This document shows positions 52,002-62,000 of a stretch of DNA of 64,000 nt, one piece after another. The notes under the pieces were generated by a model. It searched no databases. It saw nothing but the letters and a program-made list of their open reading frames with translations, and was not told the DNA's origin. The stretch's first letter is position 1, and each line of letters opens with the position of its first letter. A program made the translations under genes and the position numbers. Source of the stretch: Ga0077530 sp035565975. GTDB lineage: Bacteria; Pseudomonadota; Alphaproteobacteria; Rhizobiales; Hyphomicrobiaceae. The stretch spans positions 79,038-143,037 of the forward strand of contig DATMRT010000060.1 of NCBI GenBank assembly GCA_035565975.1, in the 5' to 3' direction.

Positions 52002-54296
52002 CTACTTCAGCCGGATATCGACACGGTCGCTCTTGCCCTTGGCGTCGATCACGGTGATCCGCGTGAAGCCGCGCCCGTCAGGATGCCACTCGACCTCGCG
52101 CCGCTCGGAATCGGACGTGATCGGCGCGCCATCCGCAAACCACGTCAGCGGCAACGCTCCGCCCTCGGCCTTGAGCATCACAGCCGCATCATCGCCGTCG
52201 TCGTGTTCGAGCTCCGCGCGATCCGGTGGGAAGGCGATGCGCACGAGCGGCTCGATGAAGGTCGCCGTCTCCTGCCCGCGCGCATCATCCCCGAAGCGCC
52301 GGAGCGGCGGCGGCAAGGTACCGCTGGTGGCGCGGATAACGCCTGGAGGCGCGGCGCGCAGCGGCGTCGTCTTGTCGGCGATGCGGGCGAAGGCATCGAA
52401 CAGCAACGGCGCTGCCGCCGTGTGGCCGCTCAGGCCTGGAGTCGCCGTTCCATCGGCGCGGCCGACCCAGACGGCGACGACGTGCTTGCCGTCGTAGCCG
52501 ACCGCCCACGCATCGCGGTAGCCATACGATGTACCGGTCTTGTAGGCGATCCGTCCGCCGCGTGCGTTCGCCGGCGGCGGCGCATCCTTGAGGATGTCCG
52601 TCACGTACCACGCGGCTACCGGCGACAGGAGACGCGGCGGCGTCCGCGAGAACCCACGCCGCTCGCCACGCACGTAGTTGAGCGGCATCGCTCGTCCACC
52701 GCTCGCGAGCCCTGCATAGAGCGTCGCCAGATCCTCGAGCCTTAGACCGATGCCACCGAGCGCAATGGCGAGCGTCGGCTGCGCACCCGCTGGCAGCTCC
52801 GTCTTGAGACCCGCCCGGCGCAGGCGCCCATTGAGGCGCGCCGGCCCGATCTCCGCGAGTACCCGCACGGCCGGAATGTTCAGCGACAGCCCGAGCGCCT
52901 CGCGGATCGTCACCGTGCCGCGATACCCATTGTCGAAGTTCTTCGGATTGTAGGTGCCGAAACGGGTCGGCCGGTCCTCGATCAGCGTTTCTGGATGCGC
53001 GCGGCCCGCTTCGAAGGCGATGCCGTAGATGATCGGCTTGAGGGTCGATCCCGGCGAGCGCACGGCCTGGACCATATCGATGGCGCCGAGCCGGCCGGCA
53101 TCGAAGTAGTCGGCCGAGCCCACGTAGGCTATGACGTCGCCGGTCGTGTGATCGAGCGCCAGCACGGCGCTCGACAGGCGCGAGCCGAGCGCCTCGGTAT
53201 GCTCGCGCGTAAGCCGCTCCAGCGCCGTTTGCACATCGCGATCCAGCGTCAGGCGGTGCACGCGACGGTCCGGCAAGCGCGCGACCTCGCTCTCGGCGAG
53301 ATGGGGCGCAAGCATTCCGAAAGCGCGGCGCACGGTCGGCACGGCCTCCGCAAGTGCGGCGCGGGCCTCGCTCTCCTTCAGGACGCCCGCCTCCACGGCG
53401 CGGGCCAGCACACGGTCGCGCGCGCGCCGGGCATTCCCCGGATTGCGATCCGGCCGCCGCGTCGCCGGGCTCTGCGGAAGTGCCACCAGGAGTGCTGCTT
53501 CGCCCGGCGAGAGCCGCTGCGGCTCCTTGCCGAAGTAGGAAAGCGAAGCGGCGCGCACGCCCTCGATGTTGCCGCCGAACGGCGCCAGCAGCAGGTAGAG
53601 GTCGAGGATCCGGTCCTTGCTGAGCCTCAGCTCGAGCTGGCGCGCGCGGACCATCTGCACGAGCTTTCCCGAGAGCGAACGCGGGTGCTCACCGCTCAGC
53701 AGGCGCGCGGTCTGCATGGTCAGAGTCGACGAGCCCGAGACGATCCGCCCATGGCTCAGAAATTGCCAGCCCGCGCGCAGTGTCGCCAGCATGTCGACGC
53801 CGCCATGCGAGCGAAAGCGCCGATCCTCGAAGGCGAGCAGCATGTCGAGATAGCGCGCATCCACATCGCCGGCCGTGACGGGCAGCCGCCAGAGGCCGTC
53901 CGGCGTCGTGAAGGCGCGCAGCAGCCGGTCCCTGCGGTCGAGAACGACGGTCGAGACGTGCTCCGCACGCTCAAGGCTCGGCGGCGCCATCAGGCGCGCC
54001 GCGAGTTCGAGTGCGAGCAGAGGCGTGATGGCGAGAAAGAGGGCCGACAGCGAGGCTATTGCCCCGTATCGGACGATGGCGCCGCGGGATCGCGTCTTTG
54101 ACGTCTCGCCGCGGCGCCAGGGCGCCCGACCCGTGGCTGGCGCCTCCCCCGTCTGATGCCGTGCCGTCAAGAGTTGTAGCCGGCAACGCCATGGTGCCTG
54201 CCGGAAGAGGGCGAAAGCGTGGCGCGTCGAGCGATATACCCGACTGAACAAGGACGATTCGTCCCCGCCATCGGCACTCGTCCGCTCGCCGTCCAT
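52002..54296 (-). CDS. pbpC: Penicillin-binding protein 1C
   Basis: 764 residues from the ATG at 54296 (GGAG nine bases upstream). A membrane segment near 78-100 (YGAIASLSALFLAITPLLAL), a GT51 glycosyltransferase domain with EDRRFRSHGGVD (about 157) and SGSSTLTMQTARLL, a transpeptidase domain with SPGSTLKP, SLN and KTGTS, and a C-terminal BiPBP_C domain (LPLTWFADGAPI). It polymerises glycan and may crosslink peptides. The cytoplasmic N-terminus of about 75 basic residues is longer than usual. The alpha-2-macroglobulin gene that often accompanies pbpC is absent on both sides. Confidence 0.92.
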   Translation of the reverse strand: MDGERTSADGGDESSLFSRVYRSTRHAFALFRQAPWRCRLQLLTARHQTGEAPATGRAPWRRGETSKTRSRGAIVRYGAIASLSALFLAITPLLALELAARLMAPPSLERAEHVSTVVLDRRDRLLRAFTTPDGLWRLPVTAGDVDARYLDMLLAFEDRRFRSHGGVDMLATLRAGWQFLSHGRIVSGSSTLTMQTARLLSGEHPRSLSGKLVQMVRARQLELRLSKDRILDLYLLLAPFGGNIEGVRAASLSYFGKEPQRLSPGEAALLVALPQSPATRRPDRNPGNARRARDRVLARAVEAGVLKESEARAALAEAVPTVRRAFGMLAPHLAESEVARLPDRRVHRLTLDRDVQTALERLTREHTEALGSRLSSAVLALDHTTGDVIAYVGSADYFDAGRLGAIDMVQAVRSPGSTLKPIIYGIAFEAGRAHPETLIEDRPTRFGTYNPKNFDNGYRGTVTIREALGLSLNIPAVRVLAEIGPARLNGRLRRAGLKTELPAGAQPTLAIALGGIGLRLEDLATLYAGLASGGRAMPLNYVRGERRGFSRTPPRLLSPVAAWYVTDILKDAPPPANARGGRIAYKTGTSYGYRDAWAVGYDGKHVVAVWVGRADGTATPGLSGHTAAAPLLFDAFARIADKTTPLRAAPPGVIRATSGTLPPPLRRFGDDARGQETATFIEPLVRIAFPPDRAELEHDDGDDAAVMLKAEGGALPLTWFADGAPITSDSERREVEWHPDGRGFTRITVIDAKGKSDRVDIRLK

Positions 54297-54422
54297 CCCG
54301 GAAGTCTCCAACTACGCTCCTCGTGCATACATGGCACGAATTGCGGCAGAAATCGCCGACAGCACGGGACATGGGGCAGGTGGGCGGCCGCGCGCTTGCC
54401 CTTTCTTGCCCTTCGCTGCCGC

Positions 54423-55334
54423 TCAGACGGCCCTGTTGCCGGAACCGAGCGAGCGCGGCGTGTTTACCATGGCCACGAGCACGAAGCTGATGATCATCAG
54501 CAGGAACCACGAGCCGAGCTTGCCGAGACCGACCGGCGCCCATGCCTTGAGCTGGTGGGGATAGAGCCACACCGTCGAGAACGAGCTGACGTTCTCGGCA
54601 ATCCAGATGAAGAGCGACACCAGGAAGAAGCCGAGCAGCAGCGGCATCCGACGGGGGACCTCATCGATCGTGAAATGGATCGCCGTGCGGCCCCAGATGA
54701 GCGCGGCGAAGGCGAAGAGCCCGTAGCGCAGGTCCACCATGTAATGGTGCGTGAAGAAGTTCACGTAGATGAGGACGGCCAGCAGCCATGTCGTCCATGC
54801 GGGCGGATAATTCGAGAAGCGGAAATCGAAAAGGCGCCAGCAGCGCGCGATGTAGCTGCCGACCGCCGAATACATGAAGCCCGAGAACAGCGGCACGCCG
54901 GCGATGCGAATGAGGTTCGCTTCGGGGTAGATCCATGATCCCTTGGCGGTCTTGAAGAGCTCCATGATCGTCGCGACGACATGGAAGATGAGGATGACCT
55001 TCGCTTCCTCGATGCGCTCCATTTTGAGCGCGAGCAGGGCACCCTGCGTCGCCAGCGCAATGAGAAGCAGAAAGTCATAGCGCGCAATCGGCGCACCGAC
55101 GGGCCATGTAAACTTCGTCGCGAGGATCGCGACGAGCAGAATGCCGGCAAAGAGGCACGCCCACGCCTGCAGGACGCCGAAGATCAGCAGCTCATGCCAT
55201 AGGCGCCCCAGCGGCAACGGCAGCAGCCACTTCTCCGAGCGTCGTTTCAGTGCGGCCAGCCAGACGTCGCGCCGCCGCACGTCTTCGGATGCGGTGTCGC
55301 TGAGAGCTTCCGCGCGCCACGCCTCGTCGTTCAT
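54423..55334 (-). CDS. DUF817 family membrane protein
   Basis: 303 residues with about eight membrane segments. The DUF817 pattern is recognised in VILIFHVVATIMELFKTAKG followed by SWIYPEANLIRI, and YIARCWRLFDFRF. The His and Glu in HVVATIMELFK sit inside a membrane helix and could bind a metal or heme. Function unknown. The gene is on the same strand as pbpC, 127 nt apart. Confidence 0.82.
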   Translation of the reverse strand: MNDEAWRAEALSDTASEDVRRRDVWLAALKRRSEKWLLPLPLGRLWHELLIFGVLQAWACLFAGILLVAILATKFTWPVGAPIARYDFLLLIALATQGALLALKMERIEEAKVILIFHVVATIMELFKTAKGSWIYPEANLIRIAGVPLFSGFMYSAVGSYIARCWRLFDFRFSNYPPAWTTWLLAVLIYVNFFTHHYMVDLRYGLFAFAALIWGRTAIHFTIDEVPRRMPLLLGFFLVSLFIWIAENVSSFSTVWLYPHQLKAWAPVGLGKLGSWFLLMIISFVLVAMVNTPRSLGSGNRAV

Positions 55335-55404
55335 TGTCGATGCCCCGCACCACCCCTGCCCGCGGCGCGGAGAGTGGACCGATGATCACGGCATCAAGAG
55401 GGCG

Positions 55405-55446
55405 CAGCAAAAACGACGACAGGCGGCGAATAGGATTCGCCGCCTG
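55405..55446 (-). terminator. Rho-independent terminator
   Basis: CAGGCGGCGAAT (55420-55431) pairs perfectly with ATTCGCCGCCTG (55435-55446), 3-nt loop. On the minus strand it is followed by TCGTCGTTTTTG. It ends the transcript of the gene at 55490. Confidence 0.8.
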
Positions 55447-55489
55447 CTCGAATTGGTGTCGCGCATCCGATGCGGATGCGCACCCATCA

Positions 55490-56017
55490 TCACTTACCGG
55501 GCGAAGCGTCCGGCCGGCACGGCTTCGCCGTGAGGCGGCACCGATAGAAGACCTGCCCGACAACCGAGCCGACGGACGAACGGCCGCATTCATAGGTCGC
55601 GTCCACTGCGTTCTCGCGCGCCATATAGCGCTCGCCCCACTGCCAGCGGGCCGTCTGCATCCAGGCCTTGTCGGCCTCGCCCTGCGCGCCGCTTTCGCTC
55701 GCGTACTGGTCGCCGACGACCGCCAGATCTGGCCGGCATTTGTCGTGTGAAACTACCGGAGCCGTGCGGATGATGCGCGCCCGACGGACCTCCTGACGCC
55801 GCTCCCGTCTCAGCTCGGCGGCCCGCTCCTGCTGCCGGATCACGCGTCGCTGCTGGCGTGCCTGCCGCGCTATCGTGTCTCCGTGTGCCTCGGACTCCCA
55901 CCACGACCACGACTGCGCGGACGCGCAGCCCGTCATTGCCGACATGGCAATGAGAAATACCCCGCCGGTCAAAGCCGTGGAGAAGATTGCTTTCCTCGAG
56001 CTCAAGAACGCCCCCAT
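55490..56017 (-). CDS. Small exported protein of unknown function, possible lipoprotein
   Basis: 175 residues from the ATG at 56017; the start is uncertain (56047 is also possible). The N-terminus contains a signal-type hydrophobic stretch (ALTGGVFLIAMSAM) ending TGCASAQ, which could be a lipobox cysteine or a signal peptidase I site after ASA. A charged helix rich in Arg/Gln/Glu (RQQRRVIRQQERAAELRRER) follows, then a domain with four cysteines (DKCRPD, YECGRSS, YRCRL, KPCRPD). I do not recognise it. Confidence 0.7.
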   Translation of the reverse strand: MGAFLSSRKAIFSTALTGGVFLIAMSAMTGCASAQSWSWWESEAHGDTIARQARQQRRVIRQQERAAELRRERRQEVRRARIIRTAPVVSHDKCRPDLAVVGDQYASESGAQGEADKAWMQTARWQWGERYMARENAVDATYECGRSSVGSVVGQVFYRCRLTAKPCRPDASPGK

Positions 56018-56192
56018 CGGATGAACGCACGCACCAAAAAGCCACAATTCCCTCTAGCCAGCCGCCAAAAGGGGGTCAATCTGGCGATCCGAACTCGATC
56101 GTGGGTAACCTGTGCACAGTTCGATGTGTGTCGCGAAGGGCACCCGGATCGCGCCGCGCGCAGAAGGGAAATTCTCCTACCCGTACGGGGCG

Positions 56193-57323
56193 CTAGCCCG
56201 CCAGCTCACTAAAGAAGGCGTGGATCTCGCGGGCCAGGCCTTCGGGCTGCTCGAGCGCAGCGAAGTGACCACCCTTCGGCATGACCGTCCAGCGTCGGAT
56301 ATCGGTGTACGTCTTGGCGGCGAGCACGCGTGGTGGCCGCAGTATCTCGCGTGGGAAGGCCGCGTACCCGGTCGCCACGCCGATGGTCTCGCCGAGCGGT
56401 AGGAACCAAGGCCGGTGCATGCGCGCGTAGTACGGCCAGAATGACGAGCCGATCGCGCCGGTGAACCAATAGAGGGCGATGTTCGCCAGCATCGCGTCAC
56501 GGCTCACGGCATCTTCAGGCGCGCCGTTGTTGTCCGTCCAGCGCTGGAACTTCTCGGCAACCCAGGTGGCCAGCGCGGCCGGCGAATCCGTCAGACCGAA
56601 GGCGAGCGTCTGCGGCCGCGTGCCCTGGATCCACTGGTAGCCCGTCTCTTCCTTGAGAAACTCATTGAGCTCACCGAGGAACTGCTTCTCCGCCGGAGAG
56701 GGGTCGGCGAGGAGCGCTGGATCGCGGCGCACTGCGAGCAGATTGAGATGGAGTCCGATGAGCCGCTCCGGGTGCCGATGGCCGATGATCGAGCCGATGG
56801 TGGCACCCCAGTCGCCTCCCTGGAAGGCAAACAGCTCGAAGCCCAGCACCTCGGTCATCAGCTCGACGTAGAGTTCGGCAATTTCCTCGGCGCCGAAGCG
56901 CGCCTGTCCCGGTTTGAATGACAGCGTGTAGCCTGGCAGCGACGGCGCGATGACCGTGAAGCGATCCGTCAGGCGATGGATCAGGTCGTGGAACTCGAAA
57001 ACGGAGCCGGGCCAGCCGTGTGAGATCAGCAGCGGCACCGGATCGGCGCAGCGGCCGGGCTCGTGAATGAAATGCAGGTCGATGCCGCGGATCGGCACCG
57101 TGAACTGGCTAAAGCCGTTGAGCTTCGCCTCCCAGGCGCGCCAATCGAACGTCGTGCGCCAATACTCGGTGAGCTCCTTCGCATACGCGAGGCTCGTGCC
57201 GGTCGACCAGGGCTCGAGCGGCGGCTCATCCGGCCAGCGCGTCCGCGCGAGACGTTCCTCGAGATCCGCGATGTCCGCATCCGACACATGGAGGGTGAAT
57301 GCCTGCGGCTTAACTGTGCTCAC
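56193..57323 (-). CDS. Epoxide hydrolase (EHN-type, juvenile-hormone-hydrolase-like)
   Basis: 376 residues. An N-terminal EHN domain (VSDADIADLEERLARTRWPD) and an alpha/beta hydrolase domain with oxyanion motif HGWPGS (102-107), nucleophile D171 in GGDWGATIG and catalytic His in PKGGHFAALEQP. These are soluble or membrane-associated epoxide hydrolases acting on lipophilic epoxides. The tyrosines that activate the epoxide are plausible in the lid (about 260-320) but I cannot place them with certainty. Divergent from the DUF3131 gene. Confidence 0.88.
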   Translation of the reverse strand: MSTVKPQAFTLHVSDADIADLEERLARTRWPDEPPLEPWSTGTSLAYAKELTEYWRTTFDWRAWEAKLNGFSQFTVPIRGIDLHFIHEPGRCADPVPLLISHGWPGSVFEFHDLIHRLTDRFTVIAPSLPGYTLSFKPGQARFGAEEIAELYVELMTEVLGFELFAFQGGDWGATIGSIIGHRHPERLIGLHLNLLAVRRDPALLADPSPAEKQFLGELNEFLKEETGYQWIQGTRPQTLAFGLTDSPAALATWVAEKFQRWTDNNGAPEDAVSRDAMLANIALYWFTGAIGSSFWPYYARMHRPWFLPLGETIGVATGYAAFPREILRPPRVLAAKTYTDIRRWTVMPKGGHFAALEQPEGLAREIHAFFSELAG

Positions 57324-57449
57324 GAGAACTTCTCCTCCTCCGATCCCGGTTCGACGCCGTCACGGCATGCTCTCTGCACTCTCCGTTTCACCACAAGAGA
57401 AACCTAAACGCCATATGCGCATGGCGTTCACGAATGGGACAGTTCAGCT

Positions 57450-58709
57450 ATGCGTATGTCACGCCGCGATGCAATCCGGGCAGGTTTGTGCTTCGCTGGG
57501 ACACTTTCTGCTCAAGGCATCTTCAGCTCTGCGAACGCCGTGAGCCAAATGGATCCGCCGTCGTCTGCCGCGCTCAAGAAGGACGCCGAGATCGCCTGGC
57601 AGTATTTTGCCACCCGGACGCCCGGTGCGCCGCTCGGGCTGGTGCCGGCGGCCATGTGGCCCGAGGGGTCCAGCCTCGGCCGCTACAGCATCCTGACCAT
57701 GTGGGACACGGGATCATTGATCCTGGCCTATCTCTCGGCTCGCTCGATCGGCATCATCGACGAGAAAGAGTTCGATCAGCGAATGCAGACGGTGATGACC
57801 TTCCTCAAGAACTCTACGTTCCGCTGGGGTAAGCTATCGCTGCCGAACTATCGCACTCAGATCGTCGGCGGCAAGGCGGTCGAAGGAGGCTACGACACGA
57901 CCGACACCGGCCGGCTCCTCGCGGCACTCCACATCCTGGATAAAGTGACCAACGGCGCCTACAAGGCCAAGCAGCAGGTCGAGCGCTGGGACCTCGCCGG
58001 AACCGTCAGCAAGGGCCAGCCCTACGACATCAAGTCGTCGTCTCGCGATGAAGCACGTTGCTTCAATTACATCCACTACATCGCGCGGGCCTATCGCCTG
58101 TGGGGCATCGAGCTGGATACCGGTTTCAATCGCGAGCTGAAGCCCGGCGATGCCGACGCGCGCGAAGCGTTCATCCATCATGTGGCCGCCGTCGGACCGA
58201 TCGCCAGCGAGCCGCACACCAACGAGGCCGTCGAGCTCGGGCACTCCGTTCGCTCGCGCATTCTCGCGGACGCGCTCAACGCGGCACAGCAGGAACGCTA
58301 TGCCGAAACGGGACATCTTACGAGTGTCTCGGAGACTCCGATCGACAAACAGCCGTGGTTCACCTACCAGGGCTACAATCTGGACGCCGATGCAGGCCCG
58401 CGCTGGCCAGTCGACTCAGTCGTCACCGAGCGTCGATGGGCCACGGACGACTTCGCCCAGACGTATCGCATGATCTCGAGCAAAGCTGCCTACCTCTGGC
58501 TCGCCGAGCGCGGTGACGACTACGCCATGAAGCTTAGGAACTTCATCTCGGCGAAGGCACCGACCGGCAAGTACGGCTTCTATCCCGGCGTCTACGAACG
58601 ATCCGGGCGCCCGCCGCACATCATGGACGTCAACACCAACGCGGCCGTGCTCGAGTCGATTGCGTGCATCATGGCAGGCCGCAAGCCGCTCGTGGAGATG
58701 CGGCTGTAG
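57450..58709 (+). CDS. Exported DUF3131 domain protein (Tat-like signal)
   Basis: 419 residues. The N-terminus MRMSRRDAIRAGLCFAG has a twin-arginine-like motif. DUF3131 covers most of the rest: AWQYFATRTPGAPLGLVP, MWDTGSLILAYLSARSIG, GYDTTDTGRLLAALHIL and WFTYQGYNLDADAG. DUF3131 is an alpha/alpha-toroid fold resembling glucoamylase-type glycoside hydrolases and is commonly found beside exopolysaccharide synthases. It lies upstream of a glycosidase-like/deacetylase/glycosyltransferase fusion, supporting a role in processing that polymer in the periplasm. No activity has been shown for this subgroup. Confidence 0.83.
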   Translation: MRMSRRDAIRAGLCFAGTLSAQGIFSSANAVSQMDPPSSAALKKDAEIAWQYFATRTPGAPLGLVPAAMWPEGSSLGRYSILTMWDTGSLILAYLSARSIGIIDEKEFDQRMQTVMTFLKNSTFRWGKLSLPNYRTQIVGGKAVEGGYDTTDTGRLLAALHILDKVTNGAYKAKQQVERWDLAGTVSKGQPYDIKSSSRDEARCFNYIHYIARAYRLWGIELDTGFNRELKPGDADAREAFIHHVAAVGPIASEPHTNEAVELGHSVRSRILADALNAAQQERYAETGHLTSVSETPIDKQPWFTYQGYNLDADAGPRWPVDSVVTERRWATDDFAQTYRMISSKAAYLWLAERGDDYAMKLRNFISAKAPTGKYGFYPGVYERSGRPPHIMDVNTNAAVLESIACIMAGRKPLVEMRL

Positions 58710-59036
58710 TCGACATGAATTGAGGAGGGAGCCAGCCATGTCGCGCCACGCCGGCGCGGCATGGCAATGCTTTGGCCTTTGCGACCGCGCGCACGTCGGC
58801 ATGCCGACCTGCCACCGTACCCCGCCGATTGCGCCCCATTTTTCGAATTTACGCTTTGTTAAGCCTAAGTTTCAATTGCCCGCCGTCCCAGTCTGAACAG
58901 CTCCTAACCGGTCCCTAACTTGCGTTCCGTTCTGACGGGTTAGCAAGACAGTACCAATCCCGTCCGGCCGACCCAGCACAGCAATTCGAACCGCCGAGCC
59001 CAAGCGCTCACGGCGGTCTGGGTCAGACCGGTAGCA
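58710..59036. other. Intergenic region before the polysaccharide synthase fusion gene
   Basis: 327 nt. An AT-rich stretch at 58835-58880 (CCCATTTTTCGAATTTACG, then TTAAGCCTAAGTTTC) is a likely promoter area, and a direct repeat CCTAAC-N5-CCTAAC lies at about 58904-58920. No terminator is evident after the DUF3131 gene. No convincing gene. Confidence 0.45.
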
Positions 59037-62000
59037 ATGTCAGACAAGAACAAGCAGGTATTCTTCGACGCTTCCGGGCGTCGTTCCCCGGTAGTGTACG
59101 GCCTCGTCGGCCTCCTCGTCGCATTCCTCGGCGCGCTCGTCACCGTCTTCGCGGTCAGCATCGCGACAACGCCCGCGCTGCCCTCGGTGAAGCTCAACCT
59201 CGAACGGGAGTACCTCTCCGTTCTTGCCGTGGCACATCGCACGCCGGCGCGTAGCGGCCCGCCGATCAATCTCGCCCATGCCCGCTCGCGCGTCGACAAG
59301 GCGACGTCCGGCACGGCCCGCTTCGCCTTCTACGTCAACTGGGACAAGAACAGCTTCCTCTCGCTCCGCAATTCGGCGAAGCAACTCGACGGCCTCATGC
59401 CCGAATGGCTTCATCTCACCAGCGATTCCGGCGAGATCGAGCTCGACGATGCGCGCGAGCAGCAGAATGTCGACGCCTGGCTCTCGATCAACGCGCCGAA
59501 CCTCGCGATCATGCCGGTCATCAACAACTATGATCCGCGCACGCGCGCATGGCGCGCCGAGGAGACTGTACGTGTGCTCAGGTCTCCGGAGGCCCGCGAG
59601 CGCCTCGTCCGCAACCTCAAGAACTATCTCGCCAAGGGGAACTTCGACGGGGTCGTCGTCGACTTCAAGGAGATCGCCCCCGAGGACGAGGATGAGCTCG
59701 TTGCCTTCTTGAGCGAACTCAAGGCGGCACTCAAGGCGGATAGCCGCCAGCTTTTCGCCGTCGTCCCAGCCTATGCCGAACCGGCGCTTTTCCACGAGAT
59801 CATCGAGGCTGTCGACCGCGTCGTCCTTCTCGCTTACGACCAGCACGCCAGGCACGAACGGCCGGGCCCGGTCGCGTCGCAGGTGTGGTTTGAGACCATG
59901 CTCGACAAGCACTTCGCGACGACGCACGGCAGCAAGCTGATCGTCGCGATCGGCTCCTATGCCATCGACTGGGCGCGTCCCGGCGAGGGCCGCATCGCCT
60001 CTATCCGCGAAATGTGGGACGTGCTCGATCGCTCCGGCGCGAGCTTCAACTTCGATCCTCACGCACTCAACCCCACGTTCTCCTACGGCGAGAAGAGTAC
60101 GGGCGCGACACACACGGTGTGGATGCTCGACGGCGTCACTATGTACAATCAGGTGGCGGCCGCGCTCGCGATGGAACCGGGCGGGCTGGCGCTGTGGCGC
60201 CTCGGCACGGAGGATCCGACCATCTGGGCAACCTTCGCCCGCGGCCGTGCGCCTGACGACACCGCGCTCGCCGCGCTTGAGCAGCTCGACCCTGGCACGG
60301 AGGTCACGTATTCGGGCAAAGGTGAGATTCTGAAGTTCAACAATCAGCCCCGCGTCGGCAAGCGCTCCGTCACGCATCTTCCGAAGTCCAATCTCATAAC
60401 AGATCAGACGATCGTCTCGGTTCCGAAACCCATGATGATCTCGCGCTTCGGGCTCAACCGGGACAAAGTGATCGCGCTGACGTTCGACGACGGTCCCTCA
60501 CGCCTCTACACACCGGCAATCCTCGACGTTCTCAAAAAGAAGAACGTCAAGGCGAGCTTCTTCGTCCTCGGCACGGCGGCCGCCATGGAGCCCGAGATCC
60601 TCAAGCGCCTCTACGAGGAAGGGCACGACATCGGCAACCACACGTTCACGCATCCGGATTTGAGCGAGATACCGAGCGCGCAGCTCGATCTCGAGCTCAA
60701 CGCGACGCAGCGCGTGCTCGAAGCCAAGCTCGGCGTCCGCACGGCGCTTTTCCGCCCGCCCTTCGTGCGCGACATCGAGCCGGAGAACTCCGAGCAGGCG
60801 CGGACCCTGCAGGCCTCGGCCGAACTCGGCTACATCACCATCGGCAATCGCATCGACCCGCTCGATTGGGGCCGCCCTGGCGTCGACGAGATCGTGAACC
60901 GCACGATTTCGTACGCGCACCGGGGTGGCGGCAATGTCGTCCTGCTCCACGATGGCGGCGGCGATCGCTCGCAGACCATCGCGGCGTTGCCGAGGATCAT
61001 CGACCAGCTTCGTGCCGAAGGCTATCGGTTCGTCACGATCCACGAACTGCTCGGCCTCCAGCGCAATGACCTGATGCCGAAGCTGGACAACGGCAGCACC
61101 GTCGTTCCCTACGTCAACGATATCGGCTTCTCGCTGATGCGTGCCTTCAACAGCTTTCTGAAGGTCCTGTTCGTCATAGGCATCGTGCTCGGCATCGGCC
61201 GCCTCTCGATCATCGGTTTCGTCGCCTGGCGCCAGTCGCGCCAGCGCAAGCCGCTCAGGACGACCCGCCATCCGAGGCCCAGCTTTGCCGTCATCGTCCC
61301 TGCGCACAACGAGGAGAAGGTTATCGTCGACAGCATCGAGTCTCTGCTCCGCTCGCAAAGCAGGGACTTCGAGATCGTCGTGATGGATGATGGCTCGACG
61401 GATCGTACCTATGAAGTCGTCAAGGAAGCCTTCGGCGGCAACGCGCGCGTTCGCCTTCTCACGAAGCGCAACGGCGGCAAGTCGAGTGCCCTCAACTACG
61501 CAATCGAGCGGACGAACGTCGATGTGGTCGTGTGCATCGACGCCGACACCCGCCTAGCGCCGGATGCGCTCGACATTCTCTTGACCCACTTCAACGACGA
61601 TCGCGTGGGTGCGGTCGCGGGCGTTGTCACCGTCGGCAATCGTTCGACCATGCTGTCGCGCTTCCAGGCGCTCGAGTACCTGACGGCACAGAGCATGGAC
61701 CGCCGCGCCTTCGAGATCGTCAACGGCATCGCCGTGGTGCCGGGCGCCATCGGCGCCTGGCGCCGCAGTGCGCTGATCGAGGCCGGCCTCTACGACAGCG
61801 ACACCTCAGCCGAGGACGCCGACGCCACTTTCAAGGTCGCGCGCGCGGGCTGGCTCGTGCGCAACGAGCCGAACGCGCTCGCCGTAACCGAAGCGCCGGA
61901 GAAGGTGCGGGAGTTCAACAAGCAGCGCTTCCGCTGGATGTTCGGAATGATCCAGGTCGCCTTCAAGCACCGCGACGTCTACTTCCAGCGCGGCGCGAGC

